A program made the translations under genes and the position numbers. Shown here piece by piece: positions 43,314 to 51,329 of a stretch of 64,000 bases of DNA (positions are counted from its first letter, which is position 1; each line of letters starts with the position of its first letter). The stretch is from Kushneria konosiri. GTDB lineage: Bacteria > Pseudomonadota > Gammaproteobacteria > Pseudomonadales > Halomonadaceae. The DNA is taken from assembly GCF_002155145.1 (NCBI RefSeq), contig NZ_CP021323.1:2790001-2854000 (forward strand), written 5' to 3'. The notes under the pieces were generated by a model. It was not told the DNA's origin and ran no database searches. It was given only the letters and a program-made list of their open reading frames with translations.

Positions 43314-44774
43314 CTAGCCGCCGGGGCCGGTTTCCATGCAATGCCGTGCCATGGCCGGGCCCTGCCTGAGGCGAGCATTGAGATCGCGCAGTGCCGTGCG
43401 CAAACCTTCTTCGATACAAGGGTGATAGAAGGGCATCTCCAGCATCTGTGCCACCGTCATGTGCTGCTGATGACACCATGCCAGTAGATGGCCAAGGTGT
43501 TCTGCCTGGGGGCCAAACATTTCGGCACCCAGAAAGCGCCCCGAGCCCTGCTCGCCGTAGACGCGCATCAGGCCACGATTCTGGCGCATAACGCGCGCAC
43601 GTCCCTGGTGTTCAAAATTGACCTCGCCGATGGCATAGCTGTCGCACGGACGCTTTTCGATCTCGGACCACGAGTGTCCGACGGCGGCAATCTGCGGGTC
43701 GGTGAAGACCACCGTCAGCATTGAGCGTCGACGGCCGGCACGAATGTTCGGATAGCGTCCGGCATTGTCACCGGCGATGCGTCCTTCATCCGAAGCCTCA
43801 TGTAGCAGTGGCAACTCGGCATTAACGTCGCCTGCGATAAAGATGGACGCAAGCGTGCCATCCTGGCGTTGACACTGCAGGGTATAACGATCAAATACCG
43901 GTAGTCCTTCGTTCATGCGCAGATCGGCGCGATCAATCGCCAGTCCTTCAAGATTGGGCGGGCGTCCTGTAGCGGCGAGCAGATAGTCAAACGACTCGGT
44001 GATCTCATGGCCGCTGTCACGTTCGACAAAGGTGATCTCTATATGATCATCGACGAGGGTGACGTTGCGCGTTTGCGCTTGCGGATCGAGATGGAATTCC
44101 TTGTTGAACTGCTGATCGGCGTAGTCGCGAATGTCAGGATCGCTGATCGGGCCGACAGATCCGCCAATACCGAACATGCGCACCCGTACGCCCAGCCGGG
44201 AGAGTGCCTGCCCAAGCTCCAGACCCACTACCCCTGGCCCGAATACGGCGACCGATTCGGGCAGGTCGTCCCAGTAAAAAAGGTCGTTGTTGGTCACAAG
44301 ACGCTCACCGGCGGCCTTGAGGAAGTCGGGGTAGTCGGGGATGGAGCCAGTGGCGATAACAATGCGTTCGGCATGAACGCGGGTATGCTCATCAACGATG
44401 AGGGTGTTGTGATCTTCAAAGATGGCGTGGCCTTGAAGGCGCTGTGTGGCATCGATCTCTTCTACCGAGTCAATGACGCCTGCCACGAAGTGATCGCGTT
44501 CGCGCTGAACGCGCGCCATGACCTCACGGCCATCGATGCGAATGTCACCGTCACAATGGACGCCAAAGGCGCCGGCATCGCGTGCGTGATGCGCGGCATC
44601 GGCGGCTGCAATCAGAAGCTTGCTGGGCATGCACCCGACTCTGGCGCAGGTGGTGCCATGGGGGCCGCCTTCGATCAGAACGATGTTGTCCGTGTATTCA
44701 CAGGCTGCGTGATAGGCCGCAAGGCCGGCGCTTCCTGCGCCGATGATCGCAACGTCTACATGTCTTTTCTGCAT
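43314..44774 (-). CDS. Dihydrolipoyl dehydrogenase-like flavoprotein
   Basis: A 486-residue pyridine nucleotide-disulfide oxidoreductase. It has FAD-binding GAGSAG at residues 10-15, the redox disulfide in TTCARVGCMPSK, the NAD(P)-binding GPGVVGLELG and the C-terminal HPCIEEGL His-Glu motif. It differs from the true E3 (lpd, 1064-2500) in length and its surrounding genes. It lies directly downstream of a peroxiredoxin-glutaredoxin hybrid gene, so it may serve as a thiol reductase for peroxide defence instead of a dehydrogenase-complex subunit. I chose the ATG at 44774 with GGAG upstream. Confidence 0.85.
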   Translation of the reverse strand: MQKRHVDVAIIGAGSAGLAAYHAACEYTDNIVLIEGGPHGTTCARVGCMPSKLLIAAADAAHHARDAGAFGVHCDGDIRIDGREVMARVQRERDHFVAGVIDSVEEIDATQRLQGHAIFEDHNTLIVDEHTRVHAERIVIATGSIPDYPDFLKAAGERLVTNNDLFYWDDLPESVAVFGPGVVGLELGQALSRLGVRVRMFGIGGSVGPISDPDIRDYADQQFNKEFHLDPQAQTRNVTLVDDHIEITFVERDSGHEITESFDYLLAATGRPPNLEGLAIDRADLRMNEGLPVFDRYTLQCQRQDGTLASIFIAGDVNAELPLLHEASDEGRIAGDNAGRYPNIRAGRRRSMLTVVFTDPQIAAVGHSWSEIEKRPCDSYAIGEVNFEHQGRARVMRQNRGLMRVYGEQGSGRFLGAEMFGPQAEHLGHLLAWCHQQHMTVAQMLEMPFYHPCIEEGLRTALRDLNARLRQGPAMARHCMETGPGG

Positions 44775-44817
44775 GCTTGAACTCCATTCCATGGATAAAC
44801 CGTCGAAGGTTGCGCAT

Positions 44818-44845
44818 ACAAAAACGGCCACCCAAAGGTGGCCGT
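44818..44845 (-). terminator. Terminator between the Prx-Grx and Lpd-like genes
   Basis: On the minus strand ACGGCCACC-TTTG-GGTGGCCGT is followed by TTTTTG. It would separate the two genes or allow partial read-through. Confidence 0.8.
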
Positions 44846-44870
44846 CATGATCAGGCGAATGATCGATTGA

Positions 44871-45617
44871 TCAGGCAACAGCCTGATCAAGATGCGCCTT
44901 GAGATCTTCTGCACCGCCGATATGGCGTCCATCGATCCAGACCTGCGGTACGGTGGCATGGCCGGTCATGGCGCGCAATGAGCGGCTGGTGATGTCGCGG
45001 TTGCCGATGGTGATGTCTTCATAGGCAATGCGGTTATCGGCCAGCGCCTGCTTGGCGCGTGCGCAGTGCGGGCAACCCGGCTTGCTGATAATGGTAGCAA
45101 AACTGGGACGCTCTGCCTGCGGATTGAGATAATCGAGCATGGTGTCGGCATCGGACACTTCAAAGGGGTCGCCCGGCTTTTGCGGCTCGATGAACATCTT
45201 GTCGATCTTGCCATCGCGAACGACCATCGAGTAGCGCCAGCTGCGCTTGCCAAAGCCCAGATCGGTCTTGTCCACCAGCATGCCCATGCCTTCGGTGAAG
45301 TCGCCGTTACCGTCGGCCAGAAGGGTCAGATGCTCGGCTTCCTGATGCTCGCCCCAGGCTTCCATGACGAAAGCGTCATTGACGGACAGGCAAAGGATTT
45401 CATCAACGCCGCTGGCGAAAAGCTGCTCTGCCAGTTCGTTATAGCGCGGCAGATGCGTGGAGGAGCAGGTCGGCGTGTAGGCACCCGGAAGGGAAAAAAC
45501 GGCGACGGTGCGGTTGGCAAAGATGTCCTTGGTCTGAACATCAATCAGCTCGCCGCCCTTGCGCTGCTTGAGGGTGACTTCCGGTACAAGCTGTCCTTCA
45601 CGATTTTGCAATTCCAT
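44871..45617 (-). CDS. Hybrid peroxiredoxin-glutaredoxin
   Basis: A 248-residue fusion. The peroxiredoxin-5 domain (about 1-165) has the peroxidatic Cys in GAYTPTCSSTHLP. A glutaredoxin domain (about 172-245) has the redox motif KPGCPHCARAK and the cis-Pro motif TVPQVWIDGRHIGG. The protein reduces peroxides with electrons from its own glutaredoxin and glutathione, as in Haemophilus hyPrx5. I chose the ATG at 45617 (MELQNREG), seven bases after GGAG; an ATG at 45629 is also possible. Its neighbour is the Lpd-like flavoprotein. Confidence 0.92.
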   Translation of the reverse strand: MELQNREGQLVPEVTLKQRKGGELIDVQTKDIFANRTVAVFSLPGAYTPTCSSTHLPRYNELAEQLFASGVDEILCLSVNDAFVMEAWGEHQEAEHLTLLADGNGDFTEGMGMLVDKTDLGFGKRSWRYSMVVRDGKIDKMFIEPQKPGDPFEVSDADTMLDYLNPQAERPSFATIISKPGCPHCARAKQALADNRIAYEDITIGNRDITSRSLRAMTGHATVPQVWIDGRHIGGAEDLKAHLDQAVA

Positions 45618-45793
45618 CGTTTGCTCCATGTGTTATTGAAATACTGCGGTGACAGGCACCGCTGCCAGAAAACGTGCTGCAGTATATGTGTTTGAGCCCT
45701 ATCGTTATATTTGAATAAGACAAAGGTCGTAATAGAAAGGGATAATTGGAAAGATTTGGCTAATATTATGACGCCTTCAGCACAGCCCTTTTC

Positions 45794-46273
45794 CTAGCGA
45801 TAGCAGTAGTGAATGTGTTCCTGCTTGCGTGGCCCCTCGACCGTCCAGGTCAGATCAAATCCGCTGTCTGTCATGATCAGTTCGCCGCTGTAGAGGTCGC
45901 GAACACACAGGTGCGGCGCAAGGCTCATCAGTCGATTCTCTTCAACCACCACCAGTGGAAACAGAAAGACCGCGTCTTCCGGCCCGCGGCGCTCGTGATA
46001 AAGCTCCAGGCGGTCTTCCACCACTTCAAAGCGATAGATGTTGCTAAAGGCCATCCGGCGGCCGTTGGCATGCGTGAAATGTCCCTTTTCATGAAAGCGA
46101 AGGGTTGGAGTGTCTCCGCTGACCGTAACCTCTCCAGTCCCCTGGCCGGCCCAGTCGCTTGAAGATTGCGGACCGGGGGAGGCGGTAAAGGAAAGCGTAC
46201 GGGTTGCCTTGAGGCGCTCGGTCAGGCGTATAATTGTTGTTAACCTTGAAAATCTATCTGGTTGACGAAGCAT
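45794..46273 (-). CDS. DUF6314-family protein
   Basis: A 159-residue soluble protein, probably a lipocalin-like beta-barrel. TLSFTASPGPQSSSDWAGQGTGEVTVS begins a series of short strands, and the C-terminal APHLCVRDLYSGELIMT...HIHYCYR matches the DUF6314 tail as I recall it. The first ATG (46273) abuts the start codon of the divergent transporter (CATATG), so the real start may lie further in. Function unknown. Confidence 0.6.
   Translation of the reverse strand: MLRQPDRFSRLTTIIRLTERLKATRTLSFTASPGPQSSSDWAGQGTGEVTVSGDTPTLRFHEKGHFTHANGRRMAFSNIYRFEVVEDRLELYHERRGPEDAVFLFPLVVVEENRLMSLAPHLCVRDLYSGELIMTDSGFDLTWTVEGPRKQEHIHYCYR
46229..46234 (+). promoter_or_regulatory. Consensus -10 box for the EamA transporter gene
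   Basis: A perfect TATAAT lies 40 bases before the ATG at 46274, inside the first codons of the divergent DUF6314 frame. The -35 is unclear (TTGCCT at a 19-base spacing). Confidence 0.5.
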
Positions 46274-47161
46274 ATGGGCTATCTACTCGGGGTCACACTC
46301 TTGTGGTCCTTCTCGTTCAGTCTGATCGGCGTGTATCTGGCCGGTCAGGTGGACAGCTATTTTGCCGTATTAACGCGTATCACGCTTGCCTGTCTGGTAT
46401 TTTTGCCTTTCCTTCGACCACGCCTGCTGGACCGGCGCCGAACGCTGGGGCTGATGGGGATAGGCGCCGTACAGCTTGGGTTGATGTATGTATGTTACTA
46501 CCAGTCCTTTGTGCTGCTCAGCGTGCCCGAAATTCTGCTGTTTACCATCTTTACGCCGATCTACATCGCGCTGCTGGATAACCTGCTGTGTCGTCGACTG
46601 GACATGTTCCAGCTGGCGATGGCCGGGCTTGCCGTGCTGGGGGCGGCACTGATTCGTTATCAGGCGCCCGGTGACGACTTCTGGACAGGCTTTTTCATGG
46701 TTCAGGGGGCGAATCTTTGTTTTGCGATTGGTCAGGTTGGCTACAGGCATCTCATGCGTGACGTTGAAGGGACATTCCCCGCGATGAACGTTTTCGGCTG
46801 GTTCTACGTCGGGGCGCTGCTGGTGGCCCTGCCGGCCTGGGTGTTGCTTGGCAACAGTGACCATCTGCCTTCGACGCCGGTGCAGTGGGGCGTGCTGGCC
46901 TGGCTGGGCATGGTGGCATCCGGCGCCGGCTATTTCCTGTGGAATCAGGGCGCCCGGCGGGTTGATGCCGCAACGCTTGCGGTCATGAACAATCTGCTCA
47001 TTCCTGCAGGGCTTCTGGTCAATCTATTGATCTGGAATCGCGATGCGGACCTGTCGCGAATCGCCCAGGGTGGGGCGGTGATGCTTCTGGCCCTGCTGGG
47101 CAGCGAGTGGTGGCGTCGCCGCTCAATGCGCTCATCTGCGGTCGCGGCTGAATTTTCATGA
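46274..47161 (+). CDS. EamA/DMT-family transporter
   Basis: A 295-residue inner-membrane protein with ten hydrophobic helices in two EamA repeats: GYLLGVTLLWSFSFSLIGVY at the start and FFMVQGANLCFAIGQVGYRH in the middle. The end of the second repeat has VASGAGYFLWNQGARRVDAA. Drug/metabolite transporters of this type export amino acids, amines or other small solutes. The start could also be a TTG at 46262. No adjacent gene suggests a substrate. Confidence 0.88.
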   Translation: MGYLLGVTLLWSFSFSLIGVYLAGQVDSYFAVLTRITLACLVFLPFLRPRLLDRRRTLGLMGIGAVQLGLMYVCYYQSFVLLSVPEILLFTIFTPIYIALLDNLLCRRLDMFQLAMAGLAVLGAALIRYQAPGDDFWTGFFMVQGANLCFAIGQVGYRHLMRDVEGTFPAMNVFGWFYVGALLVALPAWVLLGNSDHLPSTPVQWGVLAWLGMVASGAGYFLWNQGARRVDAATLAVMNNLLIPAGLLVNLLIWNRDADLSRIAQGGAVMLLALLGSEWWRRRSMRSSAVAAEFS

Positions 47162-47229
47162 GGGTGTGGTTTACCCCCGTGCGGCGCTGAACGCATAATG
47201 CCGGCTCGATGAAACAGTCTGGACAGGGC

Positions 47230-48111
47230 ATGACACAGTTCAACCGGGTAGGGTTGGTGGGGCGGCCTGACAGTGACAAGGTCGTTGAAACACTTGAGCG
47301 TCTCATGGTGTTTCTGGAATCGCGTGGGCTTGAGGTGCATCTCGAAACGGAGACCGCCAGGGCCTGCTCGATTCGACATCATGGCAGCATTTCGCTCGAG
47401 GAAATCGGTCGTCAGTGTGATCTGGCCATCGTGGTCGGCGGTGACGGCAGCCTGCTCGGGGCTGGACGCATGCTGTGCCGTTTCAATACGCCCATACTGG
47501 GGGTCAACCGCGGTCGACTGGGGTTTTTGACTGACATTAATCCCGATGAGGTCGAGCATCGTATTGATGAGGTGCTCAACGGGCAGTACGAAGTTGAAAG
47601 GCGCTTTTTGCTGGATACCGAGGTCAGGCGCGATGACGTCGTTATCGGGTCGGCCTGCAGCCTCAATGATGTGGTGCTTCATCCGGCTGCTGCAGTGCGC
47701 ATGATCGAATTCGAACTCTATATCGATCGTCAGTTTGTCTATCGCCAGCGCTCCGACGGGCTGATTGTTGCCACCCCGACCGGCTCCACGGCCTATGCAC
47801 TCTCCGGGGGCGGCCCCATCCTGCACCCCCGCCTCGAGGCCATTGTGCTGGTGCCCATGTTTCCTCATACCCTGTCGAGCCGGCCCATCGTGGTCGATGC
47901 TGCCAGTGATATTCTGCTTGAGGTCGTGGACAGCCACGATGCCGAGTTGCAGGTCAGCTGCGATGGGCAGATGAAAGTGGTGGTGCAGCCCGGCGATCTG
48001 ATCTCCATTAGAAGAAAGCCTGAACATCTGAAGCTGCTGCATCCGCCGGGTTACAGCTATTTCGAAGCCTGTCGCAGCAAGCTGGGCTGGAGCAGTGGCC
48101 TTGCTGGTTGA
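47230..48111 (+). CDS. nadK: NAD kinase
   Basis: A 293-residue enzyme that phosphorylates NAD to NADP with ATP. It has VVGGDGSLLGAGR (the GGDGS motif), LGVNRGRLGFLTD, and the NAD-binding SDGLIVATPTGSTAYALSGGGPI. The usual NE..I/H motif reads NDVVLHP here, so Asn is kept and the Glu is replaced by Asp. I chose the ATG at 47230 (MTQFNRVGLVG); the frame opens at 47209 with seven extra residues. Its end overlaps the phosphoesterase gene. Confidence 0.94.
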   Translation: MTQFNRVGLVGRPDSDKVVETLERLMVFLESRGLEVHLETETARACSIRHHGSISLEEIGRQCDLAIVVGGDGSLLGAGRMLCRFNTPILGVNRGRLGFLTDINPDEVEHRIDEVLNGQYEVERRFLLDTEVRRDDVVIGSACSLNDVVLHPAAAVRMIEFELYIDRQFVYRQRSDGLIVATPTGSTAYALSGGGPILHPRLEAIVLVPMFPHTLSSRPIVVDAASDILLEVVDSHDAELQVSCDGQMKVVVQPGDLISIRRKPEHLKLLHPPGYSYFEACRSKLGWSSGLAG

Positions 48112-49072
48112 GACAGAGCCCGACACCCCGGCCTTGAACACCGACGGTTTTGACCTGATCGGCGATGTTCACGGCTGTGGCGACCTGCTCGAAAGTCTGC
48201 TGGAGCAGATGGGATATCAACGGCGGAATGGCGTCTATACGCACGCTTCCCGGCGCGCCATCTTTCTGGGGGATCTGATTGACCGCGGTTCACATATTCA
48301 GAAAGCGCTCGAGATTGTGCGGACCATGGTGGATGCCGGCACCGCGCTGGTGGTGATGGGCAACCATGAAGCCCACGCCCTGAAACATTGTCTGGGGCAG
48401 GGTGGGCGGGGCTTTACCATGCCACGCGCAGGCGGGCGTAGTGAACGAGTCATGCTTGAGACGCTGCAGCAGTTCGAGCGGGCGCCAAGGCTTTGGGCGT
48501 CGTATCTCGAATGGTTTCTCGAGATGCCGCTTTGTCTTGAGTTTGAGCGTTTTCGTGTGGCGCATGCCTGCTGGGATGAAACGCTGCTGCGCCCTTTTCT
48601 CAATGATCATCCGGATGGTGGAATCGACAGGCATTTTCTGGCAGCAGCCAGCGTTCAGGGCAGTCCCGAGCACCGCATACTGGATCGCACGACACGCGGC
48701 ACGCAGCTTCGGCTGCCAAACGGACAGGTCATTCGTTCGATGGACGGTGCCCATCGAAGTGTTTTTCGCACACATTTCTGGGCGCGTTCGCCGCAGTCCT
48801 ATGGCGATGTGGTCTTTCAGCCCGACCCGCTGCCGCCCGAGTTTGAGGACCATCCGCTTCGCGACGAGGAACGCCGACGACTGGTGCATTATGAATCATC
48901 ACAACGTCCGCTTTTTGTCGGCCACTACTGGTGTGAGGGCATTCCAAGCCTGCCGACGGCCAATATTGCCTGTCTGGATTACAGCGCCGTGAGAGGCGGT
49001 CGGCTGGTGGCCTACCGGTTTGACGGAGAGTCAGCGCTTGATGCCGGGCGGTTTTGCTGGGTCAGCGCTTGA
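48095..49072 (+). CDS. Metallophosphoesterase (PrpE/ApaH-like)
   Basis: A 325-residue calcineurin-like phosphoesterase with the metal motifs DVHGCGD, GDLIDRG, GNHEAHA and a C-terminal GHYWCEG, which fit the PPP-type bimetal site. Relatives hydrolyse dinucleoside polyphosphates or phosphoproteins. The first start is GTG (48095), but the GGAG at 48089-48092 is better spaced for the TTG at 48101. It overlaps nadK by 17 bases, so the two are coupled. It ends the transcript before the terminator at 49181. Confidence 0.85.
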   Translation: MALLVETEPDTPALNTDGFDLIGDVHGCGDLLESLLEQMGYQRRNGVYTHASRRAIFLGDLIDRGSHIQKALEIVRTMVDAGTALVVMGNHEAHALKHCLGQGGRGFTMPRAGGRSERVMLETLQQFERAPRLWASYLEWFLEMPLCLEFERFRVAHACWDETLLRPFLNDHPDGGIDRHFLAAASVQGSPEHRILDRTTRGTQLRLPNGQVIRSMDGAHRSVFRTHFWARSPQSYGDVVFQPDPLPPEFEDHPLRDEERRRLVHYESSQRPLFVGHYWCEGIPSLPTANIACLDYSAVRGGRLVAYRFDGESALDAGRFCWVSA

Positions 49073-49180
49073 GAGGCAGGGGCGTCCCTGAAATAAAATT
49101 CGGATTTTTTTAATGCGTCCGGAACTTTTGAGTCACACTGTCGTCAGAGTAAGTGTTCCCTTGAATGATCCCTTGCTCTT

Positions 49181-49213
49181 GTCCGGCGGACCCTCTCCGC
49201 CGGACTTCTTTTT
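49181..49213 (+). terminator. Terminator after the nadK-phosphoesterase pair
   Basis: GTCCGGCGGA / TCCGCCGGAC is a perfect 10-bp stem with a 5-nt loop, followed by TTCTTTTT. Confidence 0.88.
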
Positions 49214-49284
49214 GTGTTTGTTATTCAACGTCCGAACCCATGAGCATGACCGGCTGGCAGGTCCCAGCCTCAAATGGAGTGAGC

Positions 49285-50175
49285 ATGCCTCAGGCGCTGC
49301 GTTTTCCTCTTGATGCCGATATCGAAGGGCTGCGTCACGCACTCTGGAAACATCGCATCGGACACCACTACTCGCGCGATCAAAATGGACAGGTACTCTG
49401 GCTGATAGAGGACGTTCAGCTTGAAAAGGCGCGTGAGCTGATCGACAAGTGGCACAGGGGCGAGGCCATGATTCTGGACGGTCAGGACGCGCCGGTTGCA
49501 CGTGCGGGTTCGGTCACTGGCGCGCTGCGCTCGGCACCGGTAACGACGGTGGTCATCGCCATGTGCCTTGCCGTGTTCGCCTGGCAGGGCATTGATAATA
49601 TTCAGGCGCTCACGGCACTGGCCATTGCGCCCATTGCCATCGAGGGCCAGCAGCTTTATGCCTCAACCCTTGGGTACGCTCTGTCGCAGGCGGAAATCTG
49701 GCGCTTGTTCTCGCCGGCCTTTTTGCACTTCAGCCTGATGCATCTGGTCTTCAATCTGCTCTGGCTCTGGTATTTTGGCCGCCAGGTAGAGGCACTTCAG
49801 GGGCGCTGGCGTCTGCTGGCCCTTCTGATCTCGGCCATGCTGGTGTCCAACCTGGCTCAGTACGCCACCGGCACCGTTCTCTTCGGGGGCATGTCGGGGG
49901 TCGTTTATGCCCTGGTCGGCTTCGTCTGGCTCTATTCGCGACTGGTACCCGGTAGTGGTTTTCAGTTTCCAGCCATGCTGATGGTGTTCATGGTGGGGTG
50001 GCTGGTGCTCTGCATGACGCCCGCGGCGGATTGGCTCGGCTTTGGCAACGTCGCCAACGAGGCCCATCTTGGCGGGCTGCTACTGGGGCTGGCGGCCGGA
50101 CTTCTGGGGTCACGCTTTCACCCACGCCGGACGGTGCCCCTGCCCGAAGACAGACACAAGGATATGGATGGATAA
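49285..50175 (+). CDS. glpG: Rhomboid intramembrane serine protease GlpG
   Basis: A 296-residue membrane protease. The N-terminal cytosolic domain (about 1-75, with HRIGHHYSRDQNGQVLWL) matches the GlpG cytoplasmic module. The six-helix rhomboid core then has the catalytic Ser204 in FGGMSGVVYAL, His261 in ANEAHLGGLLLG, and the conserved HLVFNLLWLW loop. It cuts transmembrane segments within the inner membrane. I chose the ATG at 49285 with GGAG upstream. It lies just before yeaC. Confidence 0.92.
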   Translation: MPQALRFPLDADIEGLRHALWKHRIGHHYSRDQNGQVLWLIEDVQLEKARELIDKWHRGEAMILDGQDAPVARAGSVTGALRSAPVTTVVIAMCLAVFAWQGIDNIQALTALAIAPIAIEGQQLYASTLGYALSQAEIWRLFSPAFLHFSLMHLVFNLLWLWYFGRQVEALQGRWRLLALLISAMLVSNLAQYATGTVLFGGMSGVVYALVGFVWLYSRLVPGSGFQFPAMLMVFMVGWLVLCMTPAADWLGFGNVANEAHLGGLLLGLAAGLLGSRFHPRRTVPLPEDRHKDMDG

Positions 50176-50178
50176 ACC

Positions 50179-50445
50179 ATGAGTGACATGAACTTTGAGC
50201 GCATGATCGAGCAGCTCACACCGCAGATGTATGAAGGCCTCAAGCGAGGTGTCGAGCTGGGCAAATGGCCGGATGGTCGCGCCCTGAGCGCCGAGCAGCG
50301 CGAGCTGTGCCTTGAGGCCATCCTTCGATTTGAAGCCAGGCACAATGTGGCGCCCGAGCAGCGCACGGGCCATATTGATCATCATGGCTGCGGCAGCGAC
50401 AAGCATGGCGAAGCCCGGGGCGACACCATTAAATGGGTCAACTAG
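50179..50445 (+). CDS. yeaC: YeaC-family protein (DUF1315)
   Basis: An 88-residue protein with the family core MIEQLTPQMYEGLKRGVELGKWPDGRALS and LEAILRFEARHNV, close to E. coli YeaC. The function is unknown. The His/Cys-rich tail GHIDHHGCGSDKH could bind a metal, which is my inference. It lies three bases after glpG and its last 13 bases overlap the DUF2797 gene, so glpG-yeaC-DUF2797 form one unit. Confidence 0.9.
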   Translation: MSDMNFERMIEQLTPQMYEGLKRGVELGKWPDGRALSAEQRELCLEAILRFEARHNVAPEQRTGHIDHHGCGSDKHGEARGDTIKWVN

Positions 50446-51329
50446 ACCTGGAATCGCTCTGGTGTCTCCAGACCCCCGCCGTTGAGAGGCTTGAACGGGT
50501 AGGCGGTCTTGCCCGGATGGCGATTACAGCGGATGCCACGGGTCGCGCGCACTATCAGCTGCGCGTTGGCGAGCGTGCAGAACCGCTCAACGCCTGGCTG
50601 GGGCATGATATTGCGCTGCGCTTTGACGGGCATATTGTCTGTGTCCACTGCCAGCAGGCCACCCGCAAGAGTTTTGGCCAGGGCCATTGCTATCGCTGTT
50701 TCAAACGCTTGGCTCGCTGCGATACCTGCATGATGGCACCCGAACGCTGCCACTATTTTCAGGGCACCTGCCGTGAGCCCGAGTGGGGCGAGCGTCACTG
50801 CTTTGCACCCCATGTGGTCTATCTGGCCAGCAGTTCGGGGGCCAAGGTCGGCATCACCAAGCCCTCACAGATGCCCACACGCTGGCTTGATCAGGGCGCA
50901 GTCCAGGCGCTGCCGATCCTGTCGGTCGCGTCACGTCAGCAGTCGGGGATGGTCGAGGCACTCTTTCGCAGTGAGATCAGCGACCGAACCCACTGGCAGC
51001 GCATGCTCAAGGGTGACACCGCTGACGTTGATCTCATCAACCTGCGGGATGATTTGATGACAAGACTGGCTCCGGGGCTTGCCTCGCTCAGGGCGCAGTT
51101 CGGAGAGGAAAACATTCGGCCACACCCCGAGCAGGCGGTGGCCCGCTTCGACTATCCGGTGCTGGCCTGGCCCGAGCGTGTCAGGGCCTTCAACCTGGAT
51201 CGCACCGCGCAGGTCGAGGGGCGGCTTATGGGGCTGAAGGGCCAGTATCTGATCCTCGATACCGGCGTGATCAACCTGCGCAAGTACACCGGCTATCAGG
51301 TCAGTGTGACGCTTTCGGCCCGCTCATGA
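50433..51329 (+). CDS. DUF2797 protein with Zn-binding cluster and GIY-YIG-like domain
   Basis: A 298-residue protein. The N-terminal part contains several Cys pairs: CVHCQQA, CYRCFKRLARCDTC and a later CHYFQGTC. This suggests one or two zinc ribbons at about residues 70-120. Next comes HVVYLASSSGAKVGITK, a degenerate GIY-YIG nuclease motif. The family is conserved in gammaproteobacteria and its role is unknown. It overlaps yeaC by 13 bases and converges on the RimK-like gene. Confidence 0.85.
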   Translation: MGQLDLESLWCLQTPAVERLERVGGLARMAITADATGRAHYQLRVGERAEPLNAWLGHDIALRFDGHIVCVHCQQATRKSFGQGHCYRCFKRLARCDTCMMAPERCHYFQGTCREPEWGERHCFAPHVVYLASSSGAKVGITKPSQMPTRWLDQGAVQALPILSVASRQQSGMVEALFRSEISDRTHWQRMLKGDTADVDLINLRDDLMTRLAPGLASLRAQFGEENIRPHPEQAVARFDYPVLAWPERVRAFNLDRTAQVEGRLMGLKGQYLILDTGVINLRKYTGYQVSVTLSARS

